A stretch of DNA of 64,000 bases from Planktomarina sp. (GTDB lineage Bacteria; Pseudomonadota; Alphaproteobacteria; Rhodobacterales; Rhodobacteraceae), in the NCBI GenBank assembly GCA_020630595.1, contig JAHDBC010000001.1, positions 76,189 through 140,188 of the forward strand. Direction: 5' to 3'. The translations under genes were made by a program, and so were the position numbers. Positions 38,507 through 47,254 of this stretch are shown here, piece after piece; the stretch's first letter is position 1; every line of letters begins with the position of its first letter. The notes under the pieces are model-generated. The model saw only the letters and a list, made by a program, of their open reading frames with translations. It was not told the DNA's origin and made no database searches.

Positions 38507-38972
38507 CCGTCCCCGATGGGTGCTGGCGCTGATTGCGCTGGTGTCTGGTTGGGGTCTTCTGACCGCTGCGCTGTCGATCTATGAATACGTTCGGTTCGGG
38601 GTGCAATGGGGGTTTCTGACCGGTGAACGTGACTTGGACCCCGTCTTTTTCAGCATGTCACTGCACATGATCCAACCTTATGGCGCGCTGTCGATGTTGA
38701 CGGGGAATGCCGTGATTGCCGCGCTGTTTGTGCCGCTGATCTTCGGGTTTGGCTTTTTTCGCGGCATGGTTGGTCGCGCCAGCCTGATTGCGGTGTTCGT
38801 TTTTTCGGTGATGTTTGCAGGCGATATCATGGCCAGCGGATACGCGTTTCACTTTGGCGCCACATGGGCCGAAGGCGAAGCGTTTCGCGAATTGTTTTTC
38901 GCCCCCGGCCTGATCATCGCAGTGTTCGGGCCGGGTTTGATCTTGTTTGGTTGGGCAATCTGGCGGCGTTAG
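38490..38972 (+). CDS. Membrane protein of unknown function
   Basis: About 160 residues with four hydrophobic helices (about 12-32, 58-80, 87-108 and 130-152). GTG at 38490 has GGGGA upstream and overlaps the end of aroC; a TTG at 38478 is the alternative. No known domain. It converges with the thioredoxin gene, sharing stop-codon bases. Confidence 0.65.
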   Translation: MGSSDNRPRWVLALIALVSGWGLLTAALSIYEYVRFGVQWGFLTGERDLDPVFFSMSLHMIQPYGALSMLTGNAVIAALFVPLIFGFGFFRGMVGRASLIAVFVFSVMFAGDIMASGYAFHFGATWAEGEAFRELFFAPGLIIAVFGPGLILFGWAIWRR

Positions 38973-39376
38973 GCCGTTGCAGCGGCAAGCGCCGCATCCA
39001 ACAGATTGGCAATCGCCGACTGCGACGTATTTGCCACGATGCGCCCAATTTCCTGATCGCCCTTCAATGCGACCAGCGTTGACCGGCGTGGAATATTCAA
39101 CCTTTTGACCAGATCACCCCGGCCATACTGATCCCAATCCACACGGACGAAGGTGATGTTTTGATCATAAGCTGGGTTTGCCTGTTTCAGGGCCTGAATG
39201 CGGCGTTCCTGCGCCTTGCACGTGGTGCACCAATCGGCTGCAAAATCCACAAACACGGTTTTGCCTTCATCCAACAATTGGTCCACCAAGCCGGGTGTGT
39301 AATCAAGGTCTGCAAATGCAGCAGCCGGCACCGTTGCGGCGGCAGTTGCAGTGATCAGAAAGGTACGACGATCCAT
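38969..39376 (-). CDS. Exported thioredoxin-like protein
   Basis: A 135-residue protein with a Tat-type signal (MDRRTFLITATAAATVPAAA) and a thioredoxin domain with the redox pair in WCTTCK (about 49-54). That motif is like the C-terminal domain of DsbD. ATG at 39376 has AAGGAG upstream. The neighbour at 39398 is a CcdA-type membrane protein, so the two together look like a split DsbD that carries reducing power to the periplasm, for example for cytochrome c assembly. Confidence 0.88.
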   Translation of the reverse strand: MDRRTFLITATAAATVPAAAFADLDYTPGLVDQLLDEGKTVFVDFAADWCTTCKAQERRIQALKQANPAYDQNITFVRVDWDQYGRGDLVKRLNIPRRSTLVALKGDQEIGRIVANTSQSAIANLLDAALAAATA

Positions 39377-39397
39377 GGGGGACACTCCTTTGTAAGA

Positions 39398-40120
39398 TTA
39401 AAAACGAACAGACAGATCTTGGAACCAGTACGGCAGGGTATCCAAGGCCCAGATTTCGATGACATGGTGCAGCTTGAACAAAATTGCTGCGCCCACAATG
39501 ATGAAGACGACGCCCAAAATGGGACGGGATTTTTCAGCAATGCGGCGCATCAACGCCTGCCGCTTTTGCAGTGCAGACCGGGCACCATAGCCCAGACCCA
39601 CGATGATGGTCGAAACGCCCAGCGCAAAAAAGATCATCGTTGTGGTTGCACCGATCACAGACCCACCGGTCGAAGCAAAGCTCATTGCGGCACCCAAGGT
39701 TGGTCCGACACAGGGCGTCCAAACGGCGCCCAGCAGCATGCCACCCAGAAACTGACCGCGCAGCCCACGATCCAGCCCATCCATCTGGCTGTCTGCGCTG
39801 GCGGCAAAACCACCCGTCGCTGTGGCAAACCGCGTGGACAATTGCGGCACCAACAGCACCAAACCGAACGCCACCATCAATGCTGCCGCGATCTGGCTGA
39901 TCAGCAGGTCATCAATGCCCAGCGCCACGCCGAAACTGGCGACGAACACGCCCAGCACAACAAATGTCAGGCTCATCCCCGCGGCCAACGCCACTGGACC
40001 CCATTTGCTGGCTTGCAGGGCCGTTGCCAACACGATGGGCAGCACGGGCAGCACACATGGATTGATCAGGGTCAAAAGACCGGCAAGATATGCAAAAACA
40101 AGCGTCATCCAGAATGACAT
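39398..40120 (-). CDS. CcdA-family thiol-disulfide transmembrane protein
   Basis: About 240 residues with six membrane helices. The two Cys needed for electron transfer lie in NPCVLPVLP (about 21-29) and TPCVGPT (about 135-141), the CcdA/DsbD-beta pattern. It takes electrons from cytosolic thioredoxin and passes them to a periplasmic partner, likely the thioredoxin made from the next gene 12 bases downstream. ATG at 40120 is preferred to an upstream TTG. Confidence 0.9.
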   Translation of the reverse strand: MSFWMTLVFAYLAGLLTLINPCVLPVLPIVLATALQASKWGPVALAAGMSLTFVVLGVFVASFGVALGIDDLLISQIAAALMVAFGLVLLVPQLSTRFATATGGFAASADSQMDGLDRGLRGQFLGGMLLGAVWTPCVGPTLGAAMSFASTGGSVIGATTTMIFFALGVSTIIVGLGYGARSALQKRQALMRRIAEKSRPILGVVFIIVGAAILFKLHHVIEIWALDTLPYWFQDLSVRF

Positions 40121-40170
40121 GGGCCAAGCAGGCCGCAATGTCAGCCAAAATCGGGTTACAGCCTATAACA

Positions 40171-41040
40171 TCAGCGTGGGGCGATCCGTGAACGCTGCAC
40201 CATGAAAATACCGATTGTGATGATCGCAACGCCAAAGATATCCACTGCGCCCAGCGATTCCCCCAATAGGATGGCGGCAATGGCGACCCCGAAGAATGGA
40301 TTCAGAAAATGGAACGTCGCGGCTTTGACGGCCCCGATCCGACCGACCAGCCAGAACCAGATGAACGTCGCCACCAACCCCGGAAAGATCGTTGTGTAGG
40401 CGAATGCGGCCGTCAGACGCGGCGACCATGTGACATCCCATGTTTCAAACATCAGCCCGGGCACCAACAGCGCGGCCGCCCCCACCAGCATTTGCAACCC
40501 GACGATCATCAGTAGATTGCCACCCGATGACGCCCCCCGGACCATCAAGGTTGCCGTTGTCAAAGCACAGACCCCGATCAAACACAGCGCAACACCAAAC
40601 AGATCTGTGCCGCCTTGCAAACGTGCGCCCATAATCAGCCCGACACCGATGATCCCGGCGCACAAGCCAATGACCCCCAAAGGCGGCAGCCGGTCGCGAA
40701 AAATCAACCAGCCCGCCAATGCCACCAACAACGGCATGGTTGATGCAATGATGGACGCCAGCGATGCTTCAACCGTTTGCATCGCGATGAAATTCAGGCC
40801 CAGGTACAGCGCGTTCTGGCAGATGCCGAACACCAGCGTCGCCTTCCATTGGTCGCGGGTCAGCATCCATGATTGTCCCAGACCGCGCGCAATGATGACG
40901 CCAAGGAGTCCAGACAAAAAGAACCGCAGTGACAACGACAACATCGGTGGCGCTTCGGCAACGATGATCCGGGCGGAACTGAACGCTGATGACCAAATCA
41001 GGGCAAAGGTCAGCCCGGCCAGGATTGCCCGAATATCCAT
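40171..41040 (-). CDS. DMT/EamA family transporter
   Basis: A 289-residue inner-membrane protein with ten predicted helices in two EamA repeats (about 1-140 and 145-285), the drug/metabolite exporter fold. Substrate unknown. ATG at 41040 has AAAGGGAA upstream. The HU gene upstream is separated by a terminator. Confidence 0.88.
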   Translation of the reverse strand: MDIRAILAGLTFALIWSSAFSSARIIVAEAPPMLSLSLRFFLSGLLGVIIARGLGQSWMLTRDQWKATLVFGICQNALYLGLNFIAMQTVEASLASIIASTMPLLVALAGWLIFRDRLPPLGVIGLCAGIIGVGLIMGARLQGGTDLFGVALCLIGVCALTTATLMVRGASSGGNLLMIVGLQMLVGAAALLVPGLMFETWDVTWSPRLTAAFAYTTIFPGLVATFIWFWLVGRIGAVKAATFHFLNPFFGVAIAAILLGESLGAVDIFGVAIITIGIFMVQRSRIAPR

Positions 41041-41061
41041 CTGTTCCCTTTCTGCGCCCAT

Positions 41062-41088
41062 AAAAAAAGGCCGCCCACCGGGCGACCC
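41062..41088 (-). terminator. Rho-independent terminator of the HU gene
   Basis: On the minus strand GGTCGCCCGGTGGGCGGCC is followed by seven T, 27 bases past the HU stop. Confidence 0.88.
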
Positions 41089-41114
41089 TTTAACACTTCT
41101 GGTGGATTGGCAAG

Positions 41115-41402
41115 TCAGCCGTTGACCTGATCCCGCAGCGATTTTGCGATGGTCACTTTCACAACCTTGTCGGCATCTTTCTTGACCATTTCCTGTGTGG
41201 CAGGGTTGCGCACCATCCGTTCAGGACGTTCGCGGCAATACACTTTTCCAATACCCGGCAACGTCACGGAACCGCCGCCAACAACTTCGCGCACGGTCAC
41301 GTTGCACACGGCATCCAGCGCCGCGGCGGCGGCTTTCTTGTCAGCGCCCATTTCTTCGGCAAGTGCTGCGATCAGTTGCGTTTTGGTCAAAGGTTTTGCC
41401 AT
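41115..41402 (-). CDS. hup: HU family DNA-binding protein
   Basis: A 95-residue nucleoid protein that bends DNA as a dimer. It starts MAKPLTKTQLIAALAEEMG and has the beta-arm block GIGKVYCRERPERMVRNPATQE-like sequence at about 46-68, with the Arg/Pro contacts of HU; a Cys replaces the more common residue in the arm. AGGGAG precedes the ATG. Single gene between two terminator or leader hairpins. Confidence 0.93.
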   Translation of the reverse strand: MAKPLTKTQLIAALAEEMGADKKAAAAALDAVCNVTVREVVGGGSVTLPGIGKVYCRERPERMVRNPATQEMVKKDADKVVKVTIAKSLRDQVNG

Positions 41403-41432
41403 TATTCTTTACTCCCTACTGCCCCTTATGTG

Positions 41433-41451
41433 GGCTATTTCGGGGATAGCC
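41433..41451 (-). promoter_or_regulatory. Inverted repeat in the hup leader
   Basis: GGCTAT-7 bases-ATAGCC, perfect 6-bp arms, about 31 bases upstream of the hup start. It could be an operator or a leader hairpin; the sequence alone does not decide. Confidence 0.35.
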
Positions 41452-41514
41452 TACCGTGATGTTGTATTCACACACAACAAATAGCTGACACAAATACGAT
41501 TTTTTTTGCGGCCC

Positions 41515-42984
41515 TTACAAAAACGCTGTTTCGTTGAAACTGCGCAATTTCCGCGAATGGATCCGTTCCAACGGCATATCGCGCAGAATTTCCATGGCAC
41601 GAATGCCAATCAGCAAGTGACGCTGGACCTGCGTGGTATAGAAATCCGTCGCCATGCCGGGCAGTTTCAATTCACCATGCAGCGGCTTGTCTGACACGCA
41701 CAAAAGCGTTCCATAAGGGACGCGAAACCGGAAACCATTTGCGGCGATGGTCGCGCTTTCCATGTCCAATGCGACGGCCCGCGATTGCGACAAACGCTGA
41801 ACCGGGCCTTGTTGGTCGCGCAACTCCCAGTTGCGATTGTCAATCGTGGCGACGGTGCCTGTCCGCATCAGCCGTTTCAATTCGTAGCCTTCAAGTTCGG
41901 TCACTTCTGCGACGGCTTGTTCAAGGCTTGTCTGAATTTCGGCAAGTGCGGGGATCGGCACCCATACGGGCAAATCATCGTCTAGAACATGATCTTCCCG
42001 CAGATACGCATGCGCCAGAACGAAATCCCCCAACGCCTGTGAATTGCGCAGCCCGGCGCAATGCCCAACCATCAACCACGCATGGGGGCGCAACACGGCG
42101 ATATGATCCGTTGCCGTTTTCGCATTCGATGGGCCGACGCCGATGTTCACCAAGGTGATCCCCGATCCATCCGCCGCTTTCAGGTGATAGGTCGGCATCT
42201 GCGGCAGCTTGGCCGGCAAATCCAATGGCGCGTCGCCCGTTGAAATTTCAACATTCCCGGTGGCAACAAAGCTGGTGTAGGGCGACCCCGGATCGTCCAG
42301 CATCCGGCGCGCATAGGCTTCGAATTCCGTGACATAGAATTGGTAGTTGGTGAACAACACATGGTTCTGGAAATGCGCGGGATCCGTGGCAGTGTAATGC
42401 GCCAAACGGGCCAGCGAATAATCCACCCGCTGCGCGGTAAACGGGGCAAGGGGTTCCGGGCTGCCCGGCGCCAGCGACGACGTACCATTGACGATATCGT
42501 CATTCGTGGTCGCCAAATCCGGCACATCGAATGTGTCGCGCAACGTGAACCCGGCTGCGCCATCTTGTGGGATCGCCACATCCGCACCCGCAACGGCAAA
42601 ATGCACAGGCATGGGCGTATCAGATGGCCCCACATGAACGGCAACGGCATGGTTTTCGATCAGCAGATCAATTTGCTGAACCAAATACGCCCGGAACAAT
42701 CGGGGACGGGTGATCGTTGTCGCATAGGTCCCGGGCCCCGCCACATGGCCGAAAGACAGGCGACTGTCGATGGACGCAAAGCTGGATGTGGTCAACCGAA
42801 CTTCTGGATAAAAGGCGCGAATGCGATGGTCCGGCGGCCCATCGACCAGTGCAGACTTGAAAGCAGACGACAAAAACTCCACCGCTTCATCGTACAAGGC
42901 AATCAGATGATCCACCGCTTTCGTGGCATCGGTAAAGGTCTTGTTGGCCTGCGTTGGGGGGTGGGTTGTTATTCGGTCTGTCAT
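41515..42984 (-). CDS. amn: AMP nucleosidase
   Basis: Splits AMP into adenine and ribose 5-phosphate in the cytosol. 489 residues, close to E. coli Amn (484). The N-terminal Amn-specific domain is at about 20-180, and the C-terminal nucleoside-phosphorylase-like domain holds the VNIGVGPSNAKTATDHIA and DMESATIAANGFRF blocks (about 284 and 425). Its ATG overlaps the ade stop (ATGA), so adenine released here is made next to the enzyme that deaminates it. Confidence 0.95.
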   Translation of the reverse strand: MTDRITTHPPTQANKTFTDATKAVDHLIALYDEAVEFLSSAFKSALVDGPPDHRIRAFYPEVRLTTSSFASIDSRLSFGHVAGPGTYATTITRPRLFRAYLVQQIDLLIENHAVAVHVGPSDTPMPVHFAVAGADVAIPQDGAAGFTLRDTFDVPDLATTNDDIVNGTSSLAPGSPEPLAPFTAQRVDYSLARLAHYTATDPAHFQNHVLFTNYQFYVTEFEAYARRMLDDPGSPYTSFVATGNVEISTGDAPLDLPAKLPQMPTYHLKAADGSGITLVNIGVGPSNAKTATDHIAVLRPHAWLMVGHCAGLRNSQALGDFVLAHAYLREDHVLDDDLPVWVPIPALAEIQTSLEQAVAEVTELEGYELKRLMRTGTVATIDNRNWELRDQQGPVQRLSQSRAVALDMESATIAANGFRFRVPYGTLLCVSDKPLHGELKLPGMATDFYTTQVQRHLLIGIRAMEILRDMPLERIHSRKLRSFNETAFL

Positions 42985-44774
42985 TGTGCCTCTAGAATAA
43001 GTTCTGTTTGTTTGAATGTTGTCACGTCGATCAAGCCTTTGTCGCTGATCCGCAATTCAGGGATGACAACCAGCGCCAAAAGCGAATGTTGCATGTACGC
43101 ATTGTTCAGGGTGCATCCACAGTCGGCCATGGCCTGCACCATCTGGTCGGCCTTTGCCGCGACTTCGGTGGCCGGGGAATCAGACATCAATCCCGCGATG
43201 GGCAATTCGATCAGCGCCAGTTCCCGGCCATCTTTCCACACGGTGACCCCGCCCCCCACATCTGCAAGGCGGTTCGCGGCAAGGGCCATGGCATCGCGGC
43301 AAGTACCGACGACGATCATGTGGTGGCTGTCATGGGCCACGGTGGATGCCATAGCCATATCACCCGCATAACCAAACCCTGACACAAAGGCGTTCGTGAC
43401 GCCGCCCGTGGCGCGATGGCGTTCCACCAGCGCGATCTGGCAAACGTCATCTTTTCCTTCAATCAACCCGCCGTGCACAGGTAAGGTTGCCGTTTTGGCC
43501 TGTGTCGGCGCCTGATTTTCAACCACCCCGATCACACGGACCGTCGCCTGTGATGTGCCCGCTGGGGCGGGGATTTCAAAATCAGCCGCACGTTTGTGGG
43601 CACCCATGTTCACCGTGCCACGCGCATCGGCGGGCCAATCCAGATGCGGGCATTCCACCGCGATTTGGCCCTGTTCAGCCACAACCACACCCCGCGCAAT
43701 CACCGTTTCAATGGGCAGGCTGCGCAGGTCAGATGTCAGGATCACATCGGCCCGCCGCCCCGGCGCGATGGACCCAAGTTCGCGTTCCAGACCAAAATGG
43801 GTGGCCGTATTGATCGTCGCCATTTGCAGTGCCACCATCGGATCACAGCCGCAGTCAATGGCGTGGCGCACAACCCTGTTCATGTGCCCATCATTGACCA
43901 ATGTGCCGGAATGACAGTCATCGGTGCACAGAATGAAATTTCGCGGGTCCAGCCCCTGTTCGGTCACGGCCTTGATCTGGGTTTCAACATCATACCACGC
44001 GGATCCCAGCCGCATCATCATGCGCATCCCTTGGCGAACGCGGGATATACCATCTTCGACACAGGTGCCTTCGTGATCGTCCGCAGGACCCCCGGCGGCA
44101 TAGGCGTGGAACGCTGGCCCCCGGTCCGGCGATGCATAATGCCCGCCAATGGTGCGCCCGGCCCGGGCCGTTGCGGCCATTTCAGCCAGCATTTTGGGAT
44201 CTTCGTGGATCACGCCCGGGAAATTCATCATTTCGCCCAACCCGATGATGCCGGGCCATGTCATCGCCTGTGCCACGTCATCAGGGGTGATTTCGTGGCC
44301 GGTTGTTTCCAAACCCGGGGCAGACGGTGCGCACGATGGCATTTGCGTGTAGATGTTGATGGGTTGCATCAACGCTTCGTCGTGCATCAAACGCACACCA
44401 CGCAGACCCAGAACATTGGCGATTTCGTGCGGGTCCGTGAACATCGTGGTGGTCCCGTGGGGGATTACGGCACGTGCAAATTCAGCCGGGGTCAACATGC
44501 CCGATTCAATGTGCATATGCCCATCGCACAGGCCCGGGATCATTGTCTGGTCAGTGGTAATCACCTGCGTTTGGTCGCCAATACAATGGGATGCATCAGG
44601 CCCAACATATGCAAATCGGCCAGATTTGATCGCAACATCCCAGCGCAGGATTTCACGGGTGTGGACATTTGCAACATGGCCACCTTGGATCACCATGTCT
44701 GCGGGGGCGCGGCCTGCTGCAACGGCGATCAAATCGCCGGCAACATCTGGCCATGACGGAAATTTCTGTACCAT
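42981..44774 (-). CDS. ade: Adenine deaminase
   Basis: Amidohydrolase that turns adenine into hypoxanthine and ammonia, with a metal centre in the TIM barrel. About 597 residues, full length. DGHMHIESGML (about 91-101) carries the metal His pair, and the FTDPHEIANVLG block (about 116-127) and the C-terminal DSHHMIVVGTC block (about 503) are Ade-specific. The start is ATG 44774 or 44780; no good ribosome site separates them. The frame further up lies in the divergent promoter region. Operon with amn. Confidence 0.95.
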   Translation of the reverse strand: MVQKFPSWPDVAGDLIAVAAGRAPADMVIQGGHVANVHTREILRWDVAIKSGRFAYVGPDASHCIGDQTQVITTDQTMIPGLCDGHMHIESGMLTPAEFARAVIPHGTTTMFTDPHEIANVLGLRGVRLMHDEALMQPINIYTQMPSCAPSAPGLETTGHEITPDDVAQAMTWPGIIGLGEMMNFPGVIHEDPKMLAEMAATARAGRTIGGHYASPDRGPAFHAYAAGGPADDHEGTCVEDGISRVRQGMRMMMRLGSAWYDVETQIKAVTEQGLDPRNFILCTDDCHSGTLVNDGHMNRVVRHAIDCGCDPMVALQMATINTATHFGLERELGSIAPGRRADVILTSDLRSLPIETVIARGVVVAEQGQIAVECPHLDWPADARGTVNMGAHKRAADFEIPAPAGTSQATVRVIGVVENQAPTQAKTATLPVHGGLIEGKDDVCQIALVERHRATGGVTNAFVSGFGYAGDMAMASTVAHDSHHMIVVGTCRDAMALAANRLADVGGGVTVWKDGRELALIELPIAGLMSDSPATEVAAKADQMVQAMADCGCTLNNAYMQHSLLALVVIPELRISDKGLIDVTTFKQTELILEAQ

Positions 44775-44837
44775 GACCATACGTTTCTGATTTAGACCGC
44801 ATGCGCAACCCCCGCCCCTGCAAAAGGACCCTGCCCC

Positions 44838-45266
44838 ATGGACATCGTTATCTTTCACAACCCGGCCTGCGGCACATCGCGCAACGTGGTGCGTTTGGTG
44901 CAAGATGCGGGCTACAGCCCCACGGTGGTGGAATATCTGCAAACCGGTTGGACCAAACCCCAGCTTCAGGCCCTATTTGCAGCAGCCGACCTGACCCCAC
45001 GCGAGGCGCTGCGGACCAGCAAATCGCCCGCCGAAGATCTTGGTCTAACCCAGCCGGATGTGGCCGACGAAACCCTGCTGGATGCGATGGTGGAACACCC
45101 CATTCTGGTCAACCGCCCCATCGTTGCAACCCGCAAAGGCGTGCGTCTGTGCCGCCCTTCGGGTCAGGTTTTGGCGCTGTTGGATGATTGGCCTGCCGCA
45201 CCCTATGCAAAGGAAGACGGTTCCCTGATCATTGATACAGACGGTCAGCCGGTGCCGGGGGCCTGA
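44838..45266 (+). CDS. arsC: Arsenate reductase (glutaredoxin type)
   Basis: Cytosolic thiol enzyme that reduces arsenate to arsenite. 142 residues, the size of plasmid-type ArsC. NPACGTSRNVV (about 8-18) holds the active-site Cys11, and the arsenate-contact block ILVNRPIVATRKGVRLCRP (about 91-109) is kept. AAAGGA precedes the ATG. No arsB or arsR is next to it; it is divergent from ade. Confidence 0.93.
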   Translation: MDIVIFHNPACGTSRNVVRLVQDAGYSPTVVEYLQTGWTKPQLQALFAAADLTPREALRTSKSPAEDLGLTQPDVADETLLDAMVEHPILVNRPIVATRKGVRLCRPSGQVLALLDDWPAAPYAKEDGSLIIDTDGQPVPGA

Positions 45267-45363
45267 CGCAAAAAACATGACTTTTCCACAATCTGACATC
45301 ACAAAAGTCCAAATTTAGCCCTGATCCGGAACCAATAATGCCCAGTCTTTCAGTGGTGTGGAT

Positions 45364-46068
45364 ATGCAGATGCAATTGGGTTTGTGGAAAAACGAATGTG
45401 GGGCCATCGTCTCTGATTGGGTGGTGGTTGGGGCGTCTGTTGTGGGGCTGGGGGCTGCGGCGGCACTGATGCTGTCGGGCAGCACAGAAGACCTTGCCGG
45501 CGACGTTCAGCGCAATTTGACACAAACAACTGTATCCACCCCCGATTTGGATTTTCAGGTTAACGGTCCCCCCGCGACACAACTTGATGCCATAGAATAC
45601 GCATCTTACGTGGGAAAAAGTGACGATTCAGGCGGAACCATTGATAACGACACGATCAACGGTGTCATCGCAGATAAGAATGCCCTGTCCGACAGCCAGC
45701 TTCAGCAGGAATATGCGACCGGTGTCATGATCGGCCCTATGCAACGTCCATCCGCCTTGGGTCAGTTGAAACAGGACGTGGTGACCGACCTGTTGATCGA
45801 ACGCGGCTACAACCCCCCGTGGGAAGAAGCACCGATTTACAACACAACCCCCACATCTTTGACGGCCGATGATTTCGCCGAACTGTGGGATGGGGAAACA
45901 GCGCTGACCACACGTGCGGCGGTGGTCGCGGCGATTGTCGAATTCGACACGCTGCACGACCTGAACCTGCCCGCGGCCTTGGAAACAGCAGAAACCAAGT
46001 GGGAATACATCATCATCGAAGCGTTGATGGAAGAACGCGGTCTGTCGGAACCCGCAACAAAAGGCTAG
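45364..46068 (+). CDS. Flp-pilin-like N-terminus joined to a large soluble domain
   Basis: About 234 residues. The first 45 resemble the N-terminus of small Flp/Tad pilins: a charged start, ECGAIVSDW with a Gly-Ala that could be a prepilin cut, then one hydrophobic helix (about 20-38). The rest (about 45-234) is an acidic soluble domain rich in Thr and Asp that is far larger than a normal Flp pilin; I do not recognise it. Start codons GTG 45358, ATG 45364 and ATG 45370 are all possible. No other Tad genes are in the window. It stands alone after a 91-base gap. Confidence 0.65.
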   Translation: MQMQLGLWKNECGAIVSDWVVVGASVVGLGAAAALMLSGSTEDLAGDVQRNLTQTTVSTPDLDFQVNGPPATQLDAIEYASYVGKSDDSGGTIDNDTINGVIADKNALSDSQLQQEYATGVMIGPMQRPSALGQLKQDVVTDLLIERGYNPPWEEAPIYNTTPTSLTADDFAELWDGETALTTRAAVVAAIVEFDTLHDLNLPAALETAETKWEYIIIEALMEERGLSEPATKG

Positions 46069-46121
46069 CGCTTACCGAAATTATGGTGTGGACTCCGGGT
46101 AAATCTGAACAGGACCATACC

Positions 46122-46871
46122 ATGACGACGACGGGAACGAATCTGGATCATTGGGCAGAACGCGTCGATTTGGCGGCTGCCTTTCGCTGGGCCGAACGAC
46201 TGAACCTGCACGAAGGCGTTGCCAATCATTTCAGCTTTGCCATCAACGATGATGGCACGCAGTTCTTGATGAACCCCAACCAGATGCATTTTCGCCGGAT
46301 CAAGGCATCGGACATGCTGATGATCGATGCGAATGACCCTGAAACCATGAATGGGCCCAACGCGCCTGACCCAACAGCGTGGGGCTTGCATGGCGGGCTG
46401 CACCGCCATTGCCCCCACGCGCGCTGCGCGATGCATGTGCATTCGCCCTATGCCACTGCGCTTGCCATTCTTGCAGATGGGGTTTTGCCCCCGGTCGATC
46501 AGAATGCGGCGACGTTCTATAACCGCACCGTTGTCGACGACCATTACGGTGGGCTGGCCTTCGAAGACGAAGGCGCGCGGTGTGCACAGCTGTTTGACGA
46601 CCCTAAGAAAAAGGTCATGGTGATGGGCAACCACGGCGTCATGGTGATCGGGGATACGGTCGCAGAAACCTTTAACCGGCTGTATTATTTTGAACGCGCG
46701 TGCATGACGTATATTCTGGCGCTGCAAACGGGCAAACCATTGCGCGTTCTGTCGGATGAAGTGGCTGAAAAAACAGCGCGGGAACTGGAATCCTATCCCG
46801 AACAGGATGTGCGGCATTTGGCAGAACTGAAGGCCATTCTGGACGAAGAAGGGTCAAATTACGCAAATTAG
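46122..46871 (+). CDS. Class II aldolase/adducin family protein
   Basis: A 249-residue protein of the family of L-fuculose-phosphate and related zinc aldolases. The metal His are in MHVHSPYATAL (about 105-115) and in GNHGVMVIGDTV near residue 170. Substrate unknown; some members are decarboxylases or act in purine and sugar side paths. ATG at 46122 follows AGGA; a longer frame from 45885 lies inside the gene before. It is followed nine bases on by the 100-residue protein. Confidence 0.88.
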   Translation: MTTTGTNLDHWAERVDLAAAFRWAERLNLHEGVANHFSFAINDDGTQFLMNPNQMHFRRIKASDMLMIDANDPETMNGPNAPDPTAWGLHGGLHRHCPHARCAMHVHSPYATALAILADGVLPPVDQNAATFYNRTVVDDHYGGLAFEDEGARCAQLFDDPKKKVMVMGNHGVMVIGDTVAETFNRLYYFERACMTYILALQTGKPLRVLSDEVAEKTARELESYPEQDVRHLAELKAILDEEGSNYAN

Positions 46872-46879
46872 GGTCTGGC

Positions 46880-47182
46880 ATGGCAGAAGACAAAGTCGTC
46901 GTTGAAAACATCAACACGCCCGGGCGCACGTCCCGGGTGGACCGCACCAAATACGAAGACATGCGCCGCGCATATTTGGATGGGTTGACCGATACCGCCC
47001 CCGGTCTGACCGCCGCCGAGGCGAAAGAGGCCGCAAAACGCACCCTAAGCCCTGATGTGTTCCCCGGTGGGGCAACGGCGGGATGGTGGGCCAAAACAGT
47101 GCAACTGGATCTAGAGGCCAAGGGCATCGTGGCCCGCAGCAACACCAAACCCTTGCGATTTTACAAAACCGACAAAGCCTGA
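46880..47182 (+). CDS. Small conserved protein of unknown function
   Basis: A 100-residue soluble protein with a mixed charge pattern, many Lys, Arg, Glu and Asp, and a block GGATAGWWAKTVQLDLEAKG in the second half. It resembles a small domain-of-unknown-function family seen in Rhodobacterales (I think DUF6958), but I cannot check that. It lies nine bases after the aldolase-family gene and probably shares its transcript. Confidence 0.7.
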   Translation: MAEDKVVVENINTPGRTSRVDRTKYEDMRRAYLDGLTDTAPGLTAAEAKEAAKRTLSPDVFPGGATAGWWAKTVQLDLEAKGIVARSNTKPLRFYKTDKA

Positions 47183-47254
47183 TGTCGCAATGGGGCAAGA
47201 CAGCCCCTGCCATCAGACCAACCCTGTGCGGGACCGCAAAAAGGGGGGCCGCAC

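Noticed and set aside
43596-44756. 386-residue open frame antisense to adenine deaminase
   Set aside because: Same reason: sits inside a certain gene and shows no motif.
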